12,297 bases of DNA from JAGXLC01 sp964472385 (GCA_964472385.1 CAYYLT010000086.1:1-12297); one strand, 5' to 3'; counted from the first letter of the stretch, positions 1 through 7,628 are shown. The notes: a model not told the origin generated them from the sequence alone. Numbers and translations are program-made.

Positions 1-304
1 ATGTAACAAGAGGGATCTATTTTATCAAAATGACCACCGGGAAAGGCAGATGGACAACCAAAATCCTCAAGAGATAAAAGAAATAAATTGAAGCCACCAC
101 AGTATAATTTATATCCAATATCTTATATGAACAAAACAGGCTATGAAACTAAACGATTCAAACAAAAGAAATAATTAACCGATTCTGCATTTAACAATAC
201 AAATTTCCCTAAAATTCACAGGCTAGAGAATCTTGCGTAACTCCCCGCATAATTTTCCTGCATGTCGATTTTCAACCGATGTAAATTATTATTTTGAATG
301 AAAT
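1..304. other. Gene-free AT-rich region upstream of the aromatic operon
   Basis: I see no convincing gene, tRNA or strong terminator here. The stretch is AT-rich, has stops in all frames and contains no ORF of note. It probably holds the end of an upstream intergenic region and whatever lies 5' of the operon promoter. The promoter elements begin at about 305. Confidence 0.5.
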
Positions 305-335
305 TTTGCTGGTAAAAAAATTATTCCTACTTTTG
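305..335 (+). promoter_or_regulatory. Bacteroidetes-type sigma-70 promoter of the aromatic operon
   Basis: TTTG at 305-308 and TACTTTTG at 328-335 match the Bacteroidetes consensus (-33 TTTG, -7 TAnnTTTG) exactly, with a 19-nt spacer. Transcription should start near 340-343, which leaves a leader-peptide 5'UTR of about 17 nt before the ATG at 359. The promoter sits directly upstream of the Phe-rich leader ORF and its attenuator, so one transcript would carry leader, attenuator and the operon. The start site itself is inferred. Confidence 0.75.
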
Positions 336-358
336 CACCGTTAAAATACTGCAAATAC

Positions 359-418
359 ATGTTGCAATTCGTTACAAATAATCCTTTCATTACTTTCTTC
401 TTTTACTTTAGAAGATAA
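359..418 (+). CDS. pheL: Phe-rich leader peptide (pheL-type)
   Basis: ATG at 359 opens a 19-codon ORF, MLQFVTNNPFITFFFYFRR, ending in TAA at 416-418. Six codons are Phe (368, 386, 395, 398, 401, 407) and one is Tyr (404), with five aromatic codons in a row at 395-409. That density is far above chance and matches the composition of the E. coli pheL leader. The ORF lies just downstream of a strong promoter and just before pheA. It overlaps attenuator segment 1 (374-384), and its stop codon abuts segment 2 (419-430). The peptide itself probably has no function: its translation senses charged tRNA-Phe. The ORF is too short for routine gene callers. The symbol is given by functional analogy, not demonstrated homology. 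Confidence 0.88.
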   Translation: MLQFVTNNPFITFFFYFRR

Positions 419-488
419 GGGATTATTTGTATATACTGCAATCAAAATAAGGTACAAATAATCCCGAAGCAATTCGGGATTTTTTTTT
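373..488 (+). promoter_or_regulatory. Phe-responsive transcription attenuator (protector / antiterminator / terminator)
   Basis: Four segments can pair in competing ways. Segment 1 (374-384, acaaataatcc) pairs perfectly with 420-430. Segment 2 (419-431, gggattatttgta) pairs perfectly over 13 bp with segment 3 (453-465), a near copy of segment 1. Segment 3 also forms the left arm of the terminator with segment 4 (473-481). A ribosome stalled at the Phe run (395-409) would cover segment 1 and leave segment 2 free to pair with 3, so the terminator cannot form. A ribosome reaching the stop at 416-418 would mask segment 2 and allow 3:4. Without translation, 1:2 forms and again allows 3:4. The gcaat near 361-366 and tgcaat at 437-442 can extend the 1:2 hairpin. 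The pairings are read directly; the regulatory response is inferred from known pheL/trpL attenuation. Confidence 0.87.
460..488 (+). terminator. Intrinsic terminator of the attenuator
   Basis: The stem atcccgaa (461-468) pairs with ttcgggat (473-480) around a GCAA (GNRA) tetraloop. An extra A-U pair extends it (460 with 481), and nine T residues follow at 480-488. It lies 58 nt before pheA, so read-through is required to express the operon. Its left arm is also the right partner of the antiterminator. Confidence 0.9.
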
Positions 489-546
489 GATAGAAAAATT
501 ATAACACGATGCAAACCTTTATCACAAACAAAATAATAAAAGCATA

Positions 547-1404
547 ATGAAACAGGTGAGTACAGTACCCATACGGGTTGCAATACAGGGCGGATACGGG
601 GCATTCCATGAAATAGCTGCCTTGCACTACTTTGGCAATGATAAGGTGGAAATTGTCCCCGGGCAGACATTCACTCAGCTACTCAAGAATCTGGCCAACC
701 AGGATGCCGATTATGGGATTATGGCCATTGAAAATATGGTTGCCGGCAGCATCATTCCCAACTATAAATTGCTTAAGGATTCCAATATGAAGATCACGGG
801 GGAGATCTACCTGCGCATCAAGCAGAACCTGGTAGCTTTATCCGGCCAAAACATTGATGATATTAAAGAAGTCTATTCTCATGCTATGGCCCTCCTGCAA
901 TGCCAGGATTTCTTCGAGCAATATCCGCATATCCGCTATATTGAAAGTCCGGATACCGCCTTGAGCGCCAAACACATCAGAGACGAACAGCTCTCGGGCG
1001 TTGGTGCCATATCCAGCGAACAAGCTGCAGTAAGGTATAATCTTGAAATTATCAAAGCGGGTATAGAAAGCAACAAAAAGAACTATACCCGCTTTTTGAT
1101 TTTGAAAGACCGTAACGGTGATGAAGAAAAGCCCCTGGAAGTTAACAAATCATCCTTAACCTTTGCGCTGGCACATAAAATTGGCAGCCTGTCAAAGGTA
1201 CTGTCCATATTTTCCTTTCACCACATCAACCTTTCCAAGATACAGTCATTGCCCATCCTCGGTAAAGACTGGGAATATCAGTTTTATGTGGATGTGGAAT
1301 TTGATGATTATGAAACCTATAACCAGGCATTGAGTGCAATCAAACCCTTTACCAGTGGCTTGGAAATACTGGGTGAATATAAGCGTGGCAATTCCATTAT
1401 GTAA
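547..1404 (+). CDS. pheA: Prephenate dehydratase with C-terminal ACT domain
   Basis: Converts prephenate to phenylpyruvate, the committed step to phenylalanine, in the cytoplasm. The 285-aa protein has the monofunctional layout. The PDT domain (about 8-190) begins VAIQGGYGAFHEIAA and contains the NYTRFLIL motif near 180-187, whose Thr-Arg-Phe is the family's catalytic signature. An ACT domain follows (about 200-280). There is no fused chorismate mutase; that activity sits in the downstream DAHPS fusion. The usual ENS of the family reads ENM here. The ACT motifs GAL and ESRP, which bind Phe in other bacteria, read GSL and QSLP, so feedback inhibition may be altered. The start ATG at 547 is preceded by an A-rich stretch and no Shine-Dalgarno, as usual for Bacteroidetes. 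It is the first gene after the attenuator; the aminotransferase follows after 12 nt. Confidence 0.93.
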   Translation: MKQVSTVPIRVAIQGGYGAFHEIAALHYFGNDKVEIVPGQTFTQLLKNLANQDADYGIMAIENMVAGSIIPNYKLLKDSNMKITGEIYLRIKQNLVALSGQNIDDIKEVYSHAMALLQCQDFFEQYPHIRYIESPDTALSAKHIRDEQLSGVGAISSEQAAVRYNLEIIKAGIESNKKNYTRFLILKDRNGDEEKPLEVNKSSLTFALAHKIGSLSKVLSIFSFHHINLSKIQSLPILGKDWEYQFYVDVEFDDYETYNQALSAIKPFTSGLEILGEYKRGNSIM

Positions 1405-1416
1405 ATTGTTTGATAT

Positions 1417-2586
1417 ATGATTATTGATCCGGCAGAAAGAATACAAACCATAAAAGAATACTATTTCTCCAGGAAACTGAGAGAAATCGCCCGGATGCGT
1501 TCAGAAGGCAAATCTGTGCTAAATCTGGGTATTGGTAGCCCTGACCAGCCTCCTTCACCTGAGGTCATACAAAAGCTTCAGCAGGAGGCATATAAGGATC
1601 ATATCCATGGATATCAGGGTTATAAAGGTATTGCAGCGCTTCGCAAAGCATTTGCTGAATGGTATCAGCGTTTTTACGGTGTTCTGCTTGACCCGGAAGA
1701 AGAAATCCTTCCCTTGATCGGATCGAAGGAGGGTATTCTTTATATATCGATGGCTTTTCTGAATCCGGGTGATGAAGTGCTGGTACCTGACCCTGGATAT
1801 CCTACCTATCAGGCTGTATCCAACCTTGTACAGGCCCGGATCATTCCTTATGATTTGGAAGAACAAAATGATTGGGAGCCCGACCTGAAAAGTCTGGAAA
1901 AGAAGGACCTATCCCGGGTAAAGTTGATGTGGGTCAATTTCCCAAACATGCCAACCGGCGCCTTGGGTTCACGGAATCTCTTTGAAAGATTGGTAGATTT
2001 TGGCCGCAAACACCAACTGCTCATTTGCAATGACAACCCTTATAGTTTCATATTAAATGATCATCCCCAAAGCATTCTTGAAGTAGACGGATCAAAAGAA
2101 GTGGCCATAGAACTTAACTCCCTCAGCAAATCGCATAACATGGCCGGATGGCGAATAGGTATGTTGGGAGGGGATAAGGAATACATTCAAATGGTGCAGA
2201 AAGTCAATTCCAACGTCCATTCGGGAATGTTTTATCCCTTGCAGCAGGCAGCGGTAGAAGCTTTAAACCTTGCGGATCCATGGTACAAAGAATTGAACAG
2301 GGTCTATAGCAAACGCAGGGAAATCGTTTGGGAGCTCTTTGACATTTTGAACTGTACCTATTCCAAGGATGCTGCGGGATTGTTCGTATGGGCCAGAATA
2401 CCCGATTCAGTAAAAGATGCAGAAACCCTTTCCGCAAAATTGCTGCACCAGGCCCATGTATTTATCACTCCGGGTTTCATTTTCGGAAAGAACGGGCATC
2501 GTTATTTGCGCATTTCACTTTGCAGCAGCGAAAATGATCTTCATGAAGCAAAATCAAGAATTCACAAATTAATAAAAACCCAATAG
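1417..2586 (+). CDS. Class I/II PLP-dependent aminotransferase (probably aromatic)
   Basis: A 389-aa fold-type I aminotransferase. Visible motifs are LGIGSPD near 37-43, GYQGYKG near 65-71 and VPDPGYPTY near 123-131. The PNMPTGA motif near 176-182 has Met in place of the second Asn of the usual PNNPTGA. CNDNPYS near 204-210 carries the Asp that contacts the PLP nitrogen. SLSKSHNMAGWRIG holds the Schiff-base lysine at about K238. A C-terminal YLRISLC carries the substrate carboxylate-binding Arg. The sequence resembles aspartate / LL-diaminopimelate aminotransferases. Its place between pheA and the DAHP synthase suggests that it transaminates phenylpyruvate and 4-hydroxyphenylpyruvate (or prephenate) to finish Phe and Tyr synthesis. 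The family assignment is firm, the substrate inferred. It starts 12 nt after pheA and ends 2 nt before the next gene, so it is clearly cotranscribed. Confidence 0.88.
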   Translation: MIIDPAERIQTIKEYYFSRKLREIARMRSEGKSVLNLGIGSPDQPPSPEVIQKLQQEAYKDHIHGYQGYKGIAALRKAFAEWYQRFYGVLLDPEEEILPLIGSKEGILYISMAFLNPGDEVLVPDPGYPTYQAVSNLVQARIIPYDLEEQNDWEPDLKSLEKKDLSRVKLMWVNFPNMPTGALGSRNLFERLVDFGRKHQLLICNDNPYSFILNDHPQSILEVDGSKEVAIELNSLSKSHNMAGWRIGMLGGDKEYIQMVQKVNSNVHSGMFYPLQQAAVEALNLADPWYKELNRVYSKRREIVWELFDILNCTYSKDAAGLFVWARIPDSVKDAETLSAKLLHQAHVFITPGFIFGKNGHRYLRISLCSSENDLHEAKSRIHKLIKTQ

Positions 2587-2588
2587 CT

Positions 2589-3710
2589 ATGGCAGAAAAA
2601 CTCACATTAGAGCCTTTTGCTTTACCAGGTTTAAAAACTGAGCGTCCTTTGATGATCTCAGGACCCTGCAGCGCCGAAAGCGAGGAGCAGGTATTAAAAA
2701 CTGCTGAAAAATTAGCCAAAAACGGTATCCAGATATACCGGGCAGGTGTTTGGAAACCGCGCACCAGGCCACTGACCTTTGAGGGTCATGGTGTAAAAGC
2801 ATTAAAATGGCTTAAAAAAGTTAAGGAAGAAACCGGGATGTTCACCGCGGTTGAAGTAGCCAACGTAAAACATGTTTATGAGGCATTAAAATACGGGGTA
2901 GACATTTTATGGCTGGGTGCCCGGACAACAGCCAATCCTTTTGCTGTACAGGAGATTGCTGATGCCCTTGAAGGTGTAGATATGCCCATTTTGGTTAAAA
3001 ATCCGATCAATCCGGATGTAGAACTTTGGCTTGGGGCTATTGAACGTATCAATAACGCAGGCATCAACCGTTTGGCTGCGATTCACCGCGGTTTTTCCAG
3101 CTATGACAGTTCAATTTATAGAAATCCCCCGCAATGGGAAATCCCCATCGAGTTGAAGCGAAAAGTACCTGATCTCCCCATCATTACTGACCCCAGCCAT
3201 ATCTGCGGTAACTGGGAGAACCTGTTTGAAATATCACAGAAAGCCATGGATCTCAACTTCGACGGCCTGATCATTGAATCGCACATCAATCCGGAAGAAG
3301 CCTGGAGCGATGCCAAACAACAAATTACACCTGAAGAATTGAAAACCATGCTCGATAAGCTCGTATTAAGGAACCCGGACCTGGATAAAGTCCAACAGGC
3401 AACCATTGAAGAAATGCGACTGCAAATCGATAAATATGATGACATGATCATCGACATCTTTCACAAGCGCATGCAGGTGGCTGAAAAAATTGGTCGCTAC
3501 AAAAAAGAAAATAACATTACCATCCTGCAAACCAAGCGGTGGGACGAGATCCTCAACAAACGGATCAGACAGGGTGAGAAAAAACAGCTTTCCCCTGAAT
3601 TTATCACAAAAATTTACAGGGCAATCCATCAGGAATCCATCAATCATCAGGAAAAAATTATGAGTGAGGTGGAGAAGGAAATGAAGCAAAGGGAAAAAGA
3701 CCAGAAATAA
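2589..3710 (+). CDS. aroF: Bifunctional DAHP synthase (type I beta) / chorismate mutase (AroQ)
   Basis: Catalyses both the first step of the shikimate pathway (PEP + erythrose-4-phosphate to DAHP) and the conversion of chorismate to prephenate. Residues about 1-265 form the DAHP synthase barrel: GPCSAES with the metal-ligand Cys27, RAGVWKPRTRP, GARTTANPF, VKNPINPD, DPSHICG and ESHINPEEA. Residues about 275-360 form an all-helical AroQ chorismate mutase: IEEMRLQIDKYDDMIIDIF, then KRMQVAEKIGRYKK, then a last helix around IYRAIHQESINHQEK. The C-terminal mutase is the arrangement known from Porphyromonas and other Bacteroidetes; Bacillus has it at the N terminus. No N-terminal regulatory extension is present, and in such fusions the mutase domain usually mediates feedback by prephenate. 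The highly charged C-terminal tail is ordinary. The ATG at 2589 lies 2 nt after the aminotransferase stop. Confidence 0.93.
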   Translation: MAEKLTLEPFALPGLKTERPLMISGPCSAESEEQVLKTAEKLAKNGIQIYRAGVWKPRTRPLTFEGHGVKALKWLKKVKEETGMFTAVEVANVKHVYEALKYGVDILWLGARTTANPFAVQEIADALEGVDMPILVKNPINPDVELWLGAIERINNAGINRLAAIHRGFSSYDSSIYRNPPQWEIPIELKRKVPDLPIITDPSHICGNWENLFEISQKAMDLNFDGLIIESHINPEEAWSDAKQQITPEELKTMLDKLVLRNPDLDKVQQATIEEMRLQIDKYDDMIIDIFHKRMQVAEKIGRYKKENNITILQTKRWDEILNKRIRQGEKKQLSPEFITKIYRAIHQESINHQEKIMSEVEKEMKQREKDQK

Positions 3711-3891
3711 CCGATGGGTACAATGCACCACCATATCTGGAGCATAGAGCCTCATGAATCACTTATCAACTCAAAGGATAGCTGAACCAGAAACCCTGGC
3801 ATCGTGATTGAGAACCCAAGACCTTGGGCATAATGCCCTGGATAAAAACCGGAATACGAACAAGCAAATAAATCAAAAAATCCCCGTTGGT

Positions 3892-4680
3892 ATGAAAATT
3901 CTCGTCTTAGGTGCAGGAAACATGGGAGCATGGTTTGTGGAATCCCTCTGTCTCGAGCATGAGGTAGGCGTTTTTGACGTCACTAAGAAAAAACTCCGCT
4001 ATTTTTTTCATGCACACCGGTTTATTGCCTTTGAAGAAATCCGTGACTTTGATCCCAAACTTTTAATCAATGCGGTGAGTCTCCAACACACAGTGGAAGC
4101 ATTCGAACAAGTCCTTCCTTATATATCTCAGGATTGTATTCTTTCGGATATTACCTCTGTCAAAAACGGTATCGATGATTATTACAAGAAAAAGAACCGG
4201 CGATTTGTCTCAACCCATCCTATGTTTGGTCCAACTTTTGCCAACGTACGGGAATTGAAAAACCAAAATGCCGTTATCATCAAAGAATCGGACGAAGAAG
4301 GCAAATCTTTTTTCAGGGAGTTTTACGGTTCTTTCGGCCTGAAGATATTTGATTACAGCTTTGAAGAACATGACCAGACCACAGCCTATTCTTTGGCCAT
4401 ACCTTTCTCTTCTACCATGGTCTTTGCTGCAACCATGAAAACCCAGGAAGCCCCCGGAACAACATTTAAAAAACATCTGGAGATTGCCCGCGGCCTGCTA
4501 TCGGAAGACAATTATCTGCTTTCGGAGATACTTCTCAACCCTTATGCACTGGAGCAGATAGAAAACATACATGAAAAACTTGACTATCTCATTCAATTGA
4601 TCAAAAACCGTAAATCGAGCGAGATGATTGAATTCTTCAATGAGATGCGGGAAAATATCAAAGGCATGGAGCATCAATGA
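3892..4680 (+). CDS. tyrA: Prephenate dehydrogenase
   Basis: Oxidatively decarboxylates prephenate to 4-hydroxyphenylpyruvate for tyrosine synthesis, using NAD(P). The 262-aa protein starts with a Rossmann motif, KILVLGAGNMG, and has an acidic residue (D29) at the end of strand 2, which favours NAD. SDITSVKNGI (about 85-94), THPMFGPT with the probable catalytic His109, and EEHDQTTAY (about 158-166) are family motifs. I chose the ATG at 3892 because the Rossmann strand begins there. An in-frame ATG at 3808 would add 28 residues of polar, low-quality sequence (MRTQDLGHNALDK...) that does not look like protein. The gene lies 181 nt after the DAHPS-CM gene. That gap has no terminator and no clear promoter, so it is probably in the same operon. 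There is no ACT domain. Confidence 0.9.
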   Translation: MKILVLGAGNMGAWFVESLCLEHEVGVFDVTKKKLRYFFHAHRFIAFEEIRDFDPKLLINAVSLQHTVEAFEQVLPYISQDCILSDITSVKNGIDDYYKKKNRRFVSTHPMFGPTFANVRELKNQNAVIIKESDEEGKSFFREFYGSFGLKIFDYSFEEHDQTTAYSLAIPFSSTMVFAATMKTQEAPGTTFKKHLEIARGLLSEDNYLLSEILLNPYALEQIENIHEKLDYLIQLIKNRKSSEMIEFFNEMRENIKGMEHQ

Positions 4681-4811
4681 TTGTCATCCCCCGGGAGCCG
4701 GACAAGTTTGAATGTTTAAGAATTCAAGCATTCATTCATTCCCCTATTCCAGGCAAGAAAAATGGTCGTTGGGTAAACATTTGTTGTTTTTGAAGTGTTC
4801 ATCATAATGCT

Positions 4812-6488
4812 ATGAAGAAAAAGATCAATCCCCACAGTTCAAAAATTACGCAGGATGACAGTCTTCCTGCCGCTCAGGCTATGCTTCATGCCATTGGTAT
4901 GGATGAGCATGATTTTCAGAAAGCCCAGGTTGGTGTGGTCAGCACCGGGTTTCAGGGAAATCCCTGCAACATGCATTTAAATGGTCTGGCCGATCGCATC
5001 AAGGAAAATGTTGACCAGGAAAAGGATCTTTATGGCTTGATCTTTCATACCATTGGGGTAAGCGACGGCATTACCAACGGTACGGAAGGCATGAAATATT
5101 CCTTACCCTCACGGGAAGTGATTGCCGATTCAATTGAAACGGTCGTAAGCGCTCAATTTTACGATGCCGTTATACCCGTTGTGGGATGTGATAAAAACAT
5201 GCCGGGAGCCATGATGGCGCTTGGACGTTTAAACCGCCCGTCAATTTTGGTATACGGTGGTACTGTAAAGAAGGGTCACTGGAAGGGGAAAGATCTCAAC
5301 ATAGTTTCTGCTTTCGAAGCCTATGGGGAACGTATCCGGGGGAATATTGCCGATGAGGATTATAAAGGCATTATCCGAAATGCCATCCCCGGTGCCGGCG
5401 CATGTGGCGGAATGTTTACGGCCAACACCATGTCGTCGGCCATTGAATGCATGGGCATGAGCCTGCCCTATTCTTCCTCCAATCCTGCCTTAAGCAAAGA
5501 AAAAGGCTTCGAGACCCAGCAGCTCGGTAAAGCTATTAGGTTGCTACTGAAAAAAAACATCAAACCGAAAGACATCATGACAAAGAAGGCTTTCGTGAAC
5601 GCCATCACCCTGATCATGGCCCTCGGAGGCTCTACCAATGCCGTCTTGCATCTGCTTGCCATGGCAAAAACCATAGAGGTGGATCTAACCCTTGCCGACT
5701 TTCAGCGCATTAGCAACAACACCCCCTACATCGCCAATCTAAAGCCCAGTGGCGAATATTTGTTTGAGGATTTGCATCATGTGGGTGGCACACCTTCTGT
5801 AATGAAGTTGCTCCTTGAGGAAGGATTCCTGGATGGCAATCTCCTAACAGCAACCGGGAAAACCCTGGGAGAAAATCTGGAACAGGTAGCTGATCTGGAA
5901 AAAGGACAAAAGATCATCAAGCCCCTCTCCGATCCTATCAAAAAACGCGGACATATACAAATACTGTACGGAAACCTTGCAGAGCAGGGTGCTGTAGCCA
6001 AAATAACAGGAAAAGAAGGCGAATCATTTACCGGTCCGGCCAGGGTTTTTGAGGATGAATATGAAGCGATTAAAGGCATTCAAGCTACTGTTGAAAAAGG
6101 AGATGTAATCGTTATCAGAAATTCGGGGCCTAAGGGCGCCCCGGGTATGCCTGAGATGCTCAAACCTACCAGTGCCATCATGGGCGCAGGACTGGGTAAG
6201 GATGTGGCCCTCATCACCGACGGTAGATTTTCCGGAGGATCTCACGGATTTGTCATCGGTCATGTTACGCCTGAAGCATTTGAAGGCGGGCTTATCGGAC
6301 TGGTACGGGATGGTGACACCATCACCATCGATGCTACCCAAAACCTTATTGAAGTGGATCTTACCCGGGAAGAGATCGCCAAAAGAAAAAAAGCCTGGAA
6401 AAAACCACCTTATAAAGTTAAAACAGGTGTCCTGAAAAAATATATCGATTCCGTATCACCGGCCTCTGAAGGTTGTACGACCGTCTAA
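4812..6488 (+). CDS. ilvD: Dihydroxy-acid dehydratase (IlvD/Edd family)
   Basis: Dehydrates 2,3-dihydroxy-isovalerate and 2,3-dihydroxy-3-methylvalerate to the 2-keto acids that precede Val/Leu and Ile. The 558-aa length fits. The three Fe-S cysteines are present: GNPCN (C52), GCDKNMPG (C127) and GACGGMFTANTM (C199). GVSDGITNGTEGMKYSL near 83-99 and the C-terminal DGRFSGGSHGFVIGHVTPEA are typical of true DHADs rather than sugar-acid dehydratases, whose C-terminal motif differs. The NPCNMHL context resembles the shorter eukaryote/actinobacterial-like form more than the roughly 600-aa E. coli form. It stands alone on the + strand, 131 nt after tyrA, with no other ilv or leu genes in view. It is convergent with the oxidoreductase genes 23 nt downstream. 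No consensus promoter or attenuator is evident in the upstream gap. Confidence 0.9.
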   Translation: MKKKINPHSSKITQDDSLPAAQAMLHAIGMDEHDFQKAQVGVVSTGFQGNPCNMHLNGLADRIKENVDQEKDLYGLIFHTIGVSDGITNGTEGMKYSLPSREVIADSIETVVSAQFYDAVIPVVGCDKNMPGAMMALGRLNRPSILVYGGTVKKGHWKGKDLNIVSAFEAYGERIRGNIADEDYKGIIRNAIPGAGACGGMFTANTMSSAIECMGMSLPYSSSNPALSKEKGFETQQLGKAIRLLLKKNIKPKDIMTKKAFVNAITLIMALGGSTNAVLHLLAMAKTIEVDLTLADFQRISNNTPYIANLKPSGEYLFEDLHHVGGTPSVMKLLLEEGFLDGNLLTATGKTLGENLEQVADLEKGQKIIKPLSDPIKKRGHIQILYGNLAEQGAVAKITGKEGESFTGPARVFEDEYEAIKGIQATVEKGDVIVIRNSGPKGAPGMPEMLKPTSAIMGAGLGKDVALITDGRFSGGSHGFVIGHVTPEAFEGGLIGLVRDGDTITIDATQNLIEVDLTREEIAKRKKAWKKPPYKVKTGVLKKYIDSVSPASEGCTTV

Positions 6489-6511
6489 ACCCAAATGATA
6501 AGAATGATCAC

Positions 6512-7609
6512 CTATCCCCATGTATTTCTAAAAACTTTCAAATGGTCGGCAGTTTCTCTTACCAGACGCTGGACAGCCAGTCCATGATGTAGATCCGGAA
6601 AAAAAGCCCTGGGGTCATGGCCGGTGAGGAATACATACTGGGCATGGATCAGACCGCGCAACCAGCCTGCCGGCATATGTTTGCCCGGAAACTGGGTTAC
6701 CGGTTGAAAGTTGCTGCCGGTAAACACGGTAGTCCAATGATTTTCTTTCTCAAGACCATATTCAAACCGGTCGGGATAAAAAGAATTGTACCGCAGTGCC
6801 CCTTTATCACAATAGATCTGAAAAGCCAGCACATCGCCCATACCCGCACTGATCCTACTGGCTGATAAGTTACCTACAGCACCGGTAAGTTGATCGTATA
6901 GAGATATTTCACTGTACAGGTCAGAATCCCGGGGTACATCCGGGAAAGAACCTCCCTGCAAAGCATGGGTGATTTGAAGAGAATCTCCCAAAAACGCTAC
7001 CAGCAGGCTAAGCGCATGTGAGCCCAGGTCCGCCATGGCGCCACCATCAGGAGCAGGCGTCAATCTGCTCTTCCTCTTTTCACGGTAGCTTTGCTTAAGG
7101 TAATCGGCATGTTTATAAGTAAAAGAAAAATGAATGGGCGTCCCAAAGCTGGTTTCCTTCCAAAAGTTAATGGCTTCCCGGACAGGAGCACTATTCAGAA
7201 ATTGAAATCCAACCATGATCTTCTGTTTGTTCGGGTTTGACCGCATTAAGTCAGCCATTTTGTCTTCTTCCTCTTTGGTTGAACAAACCGGTTTCTCCAG
7301 ATATATACGCTCCACATGGTTCATCTGCATTACAGCTTTGAGCTGGGCATAATGCATTTTATTCGGGGTGAGGATAAATACTGTATTGATATCCGGATGA
7401 TTAAGGAAAGATTCAAAGTCAATCGCCTTATCAAAACCATATTGCTTTGCGAATTGTTTGCGGCTTGATTCGCGCTCTGAGGTAACAGCAGTAAAGGCGA
7501 TATCCGGGGTATCCGCATAAAAAAATTTCAAAGCCTCCAAAGCATAAGCATGGGCTTTTGCTATACCCCCGGCTCCAATAAAACCAACTTTCATCTGATT
7601 CATTTTCAT
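6512..7609 (-). CDS. Gfo/Idh/MocA family oxidoreductase
   Basis: A cytoplasmic NAD(P)-dependent sugar or polyol dehydrogenase of 365 aa. An N-terminal Rossmann fold shows VGFIGAGGIAKAH (8-20), and TPNKMHY follows near 81-87. The EKPV motif holds the catalytic lysine K106. The C-terminal alpha/beta domain carries GGAMADLGSHAL (189-200), whose Asp and His are the usual substrate-site residues. The substrate cannot be read from sequence; relatives act on inositols, glucose-fructose, UDP-sugars and others. The first ATG (7609) is used, but internal Met3 or Met6 are possible starts because the Rossmann strand begins at about residue 7. The gene follows the other Gfo/Idh gene after 55 nt on the same strand. 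The gap holds a perfect 14-nt palindrome. It is only distantly similar to its neighbour, so this is not a recent duplication. Confidence 0.87.
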   Translation of the reverse strand: MKMNQMKVGFIGAGGIAKAHAYALEALKFFYADTPDIAFTAVTSERESSRKQFAKQYGFDKAIDFESFLNHPDINTVFILTPNKMHYAQLKAVMQMNHVERIYLEKPVCSTKEEEDKMADLMRSNPNKQKIMVGFQFLNSAPVREAINFWKETSFGTPIHFSFTYKHADYLKQSYREKRKSRLTPAPDGGAMADLGSHALSLLVAFLGDSLQITHALQGGSFPDVPRDSDLYSEISLYDQLTGAVGNLSASRISAGMGDVLAFQIYCDKGALRYNSFYPDRFEYGLEKENHWTTVFTGSNFQPVTQFPGKHMPAGWLRGLIHAQYVFLTGHDPRAFFPDLHHGLAVQRLVRETADHLKVFRNTWG

Positions 7610-7614
7610 ACATT

Positions 7615-7628
7615 TTGTGTATACACAA
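7615..7628. promoter_or_regulatory. Perfect 14-nt palindrome, possible operator
   Basis: TTGTGTATACACAA reads the same on both strands and sits 6 nt upstream of the start of the 365-aa dehydrogenase, between the two Gfo/Idh genes. Its TGT-TATA-ACA core resembles operators of GntR/HutC-type repressors, but no regulator gene is in the window. A hairpin, gcaag/cttgc (7629-7642), lies next to it. The role is inferred. Confidence 0.35.

Noticed and set aside
3818..3846. Small hairpins (cccaa/ttggg and gggca/tgccc) between the DAHPS-CM gene and tyrA, considered as terminator or attenuator
   Set aside because: Stems are only 5 bp, there is no T-run, and no Tyr-rich leader ORF is present.
3808..3891. 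N-terminal extension of tyrA from an upstream ATG
   Set aside because: The 28 extra residues are polar and unlike the family, and the Rossmann strand begins exactly at the ATG at 3892.
4677..4793. A 38-codon ORF (start MIVIPREPDKFECLRIQ) overlapping the tyrA stop by ATGA and rich in Ile, upstream of ilvD, considered as an ilv leader peptide or small gene
   Set aside because: There is no terminator or competing hairpin between it and ilvD, the Ile codons are scattered and not clustered, and the sequence does not look like a conserved protein.
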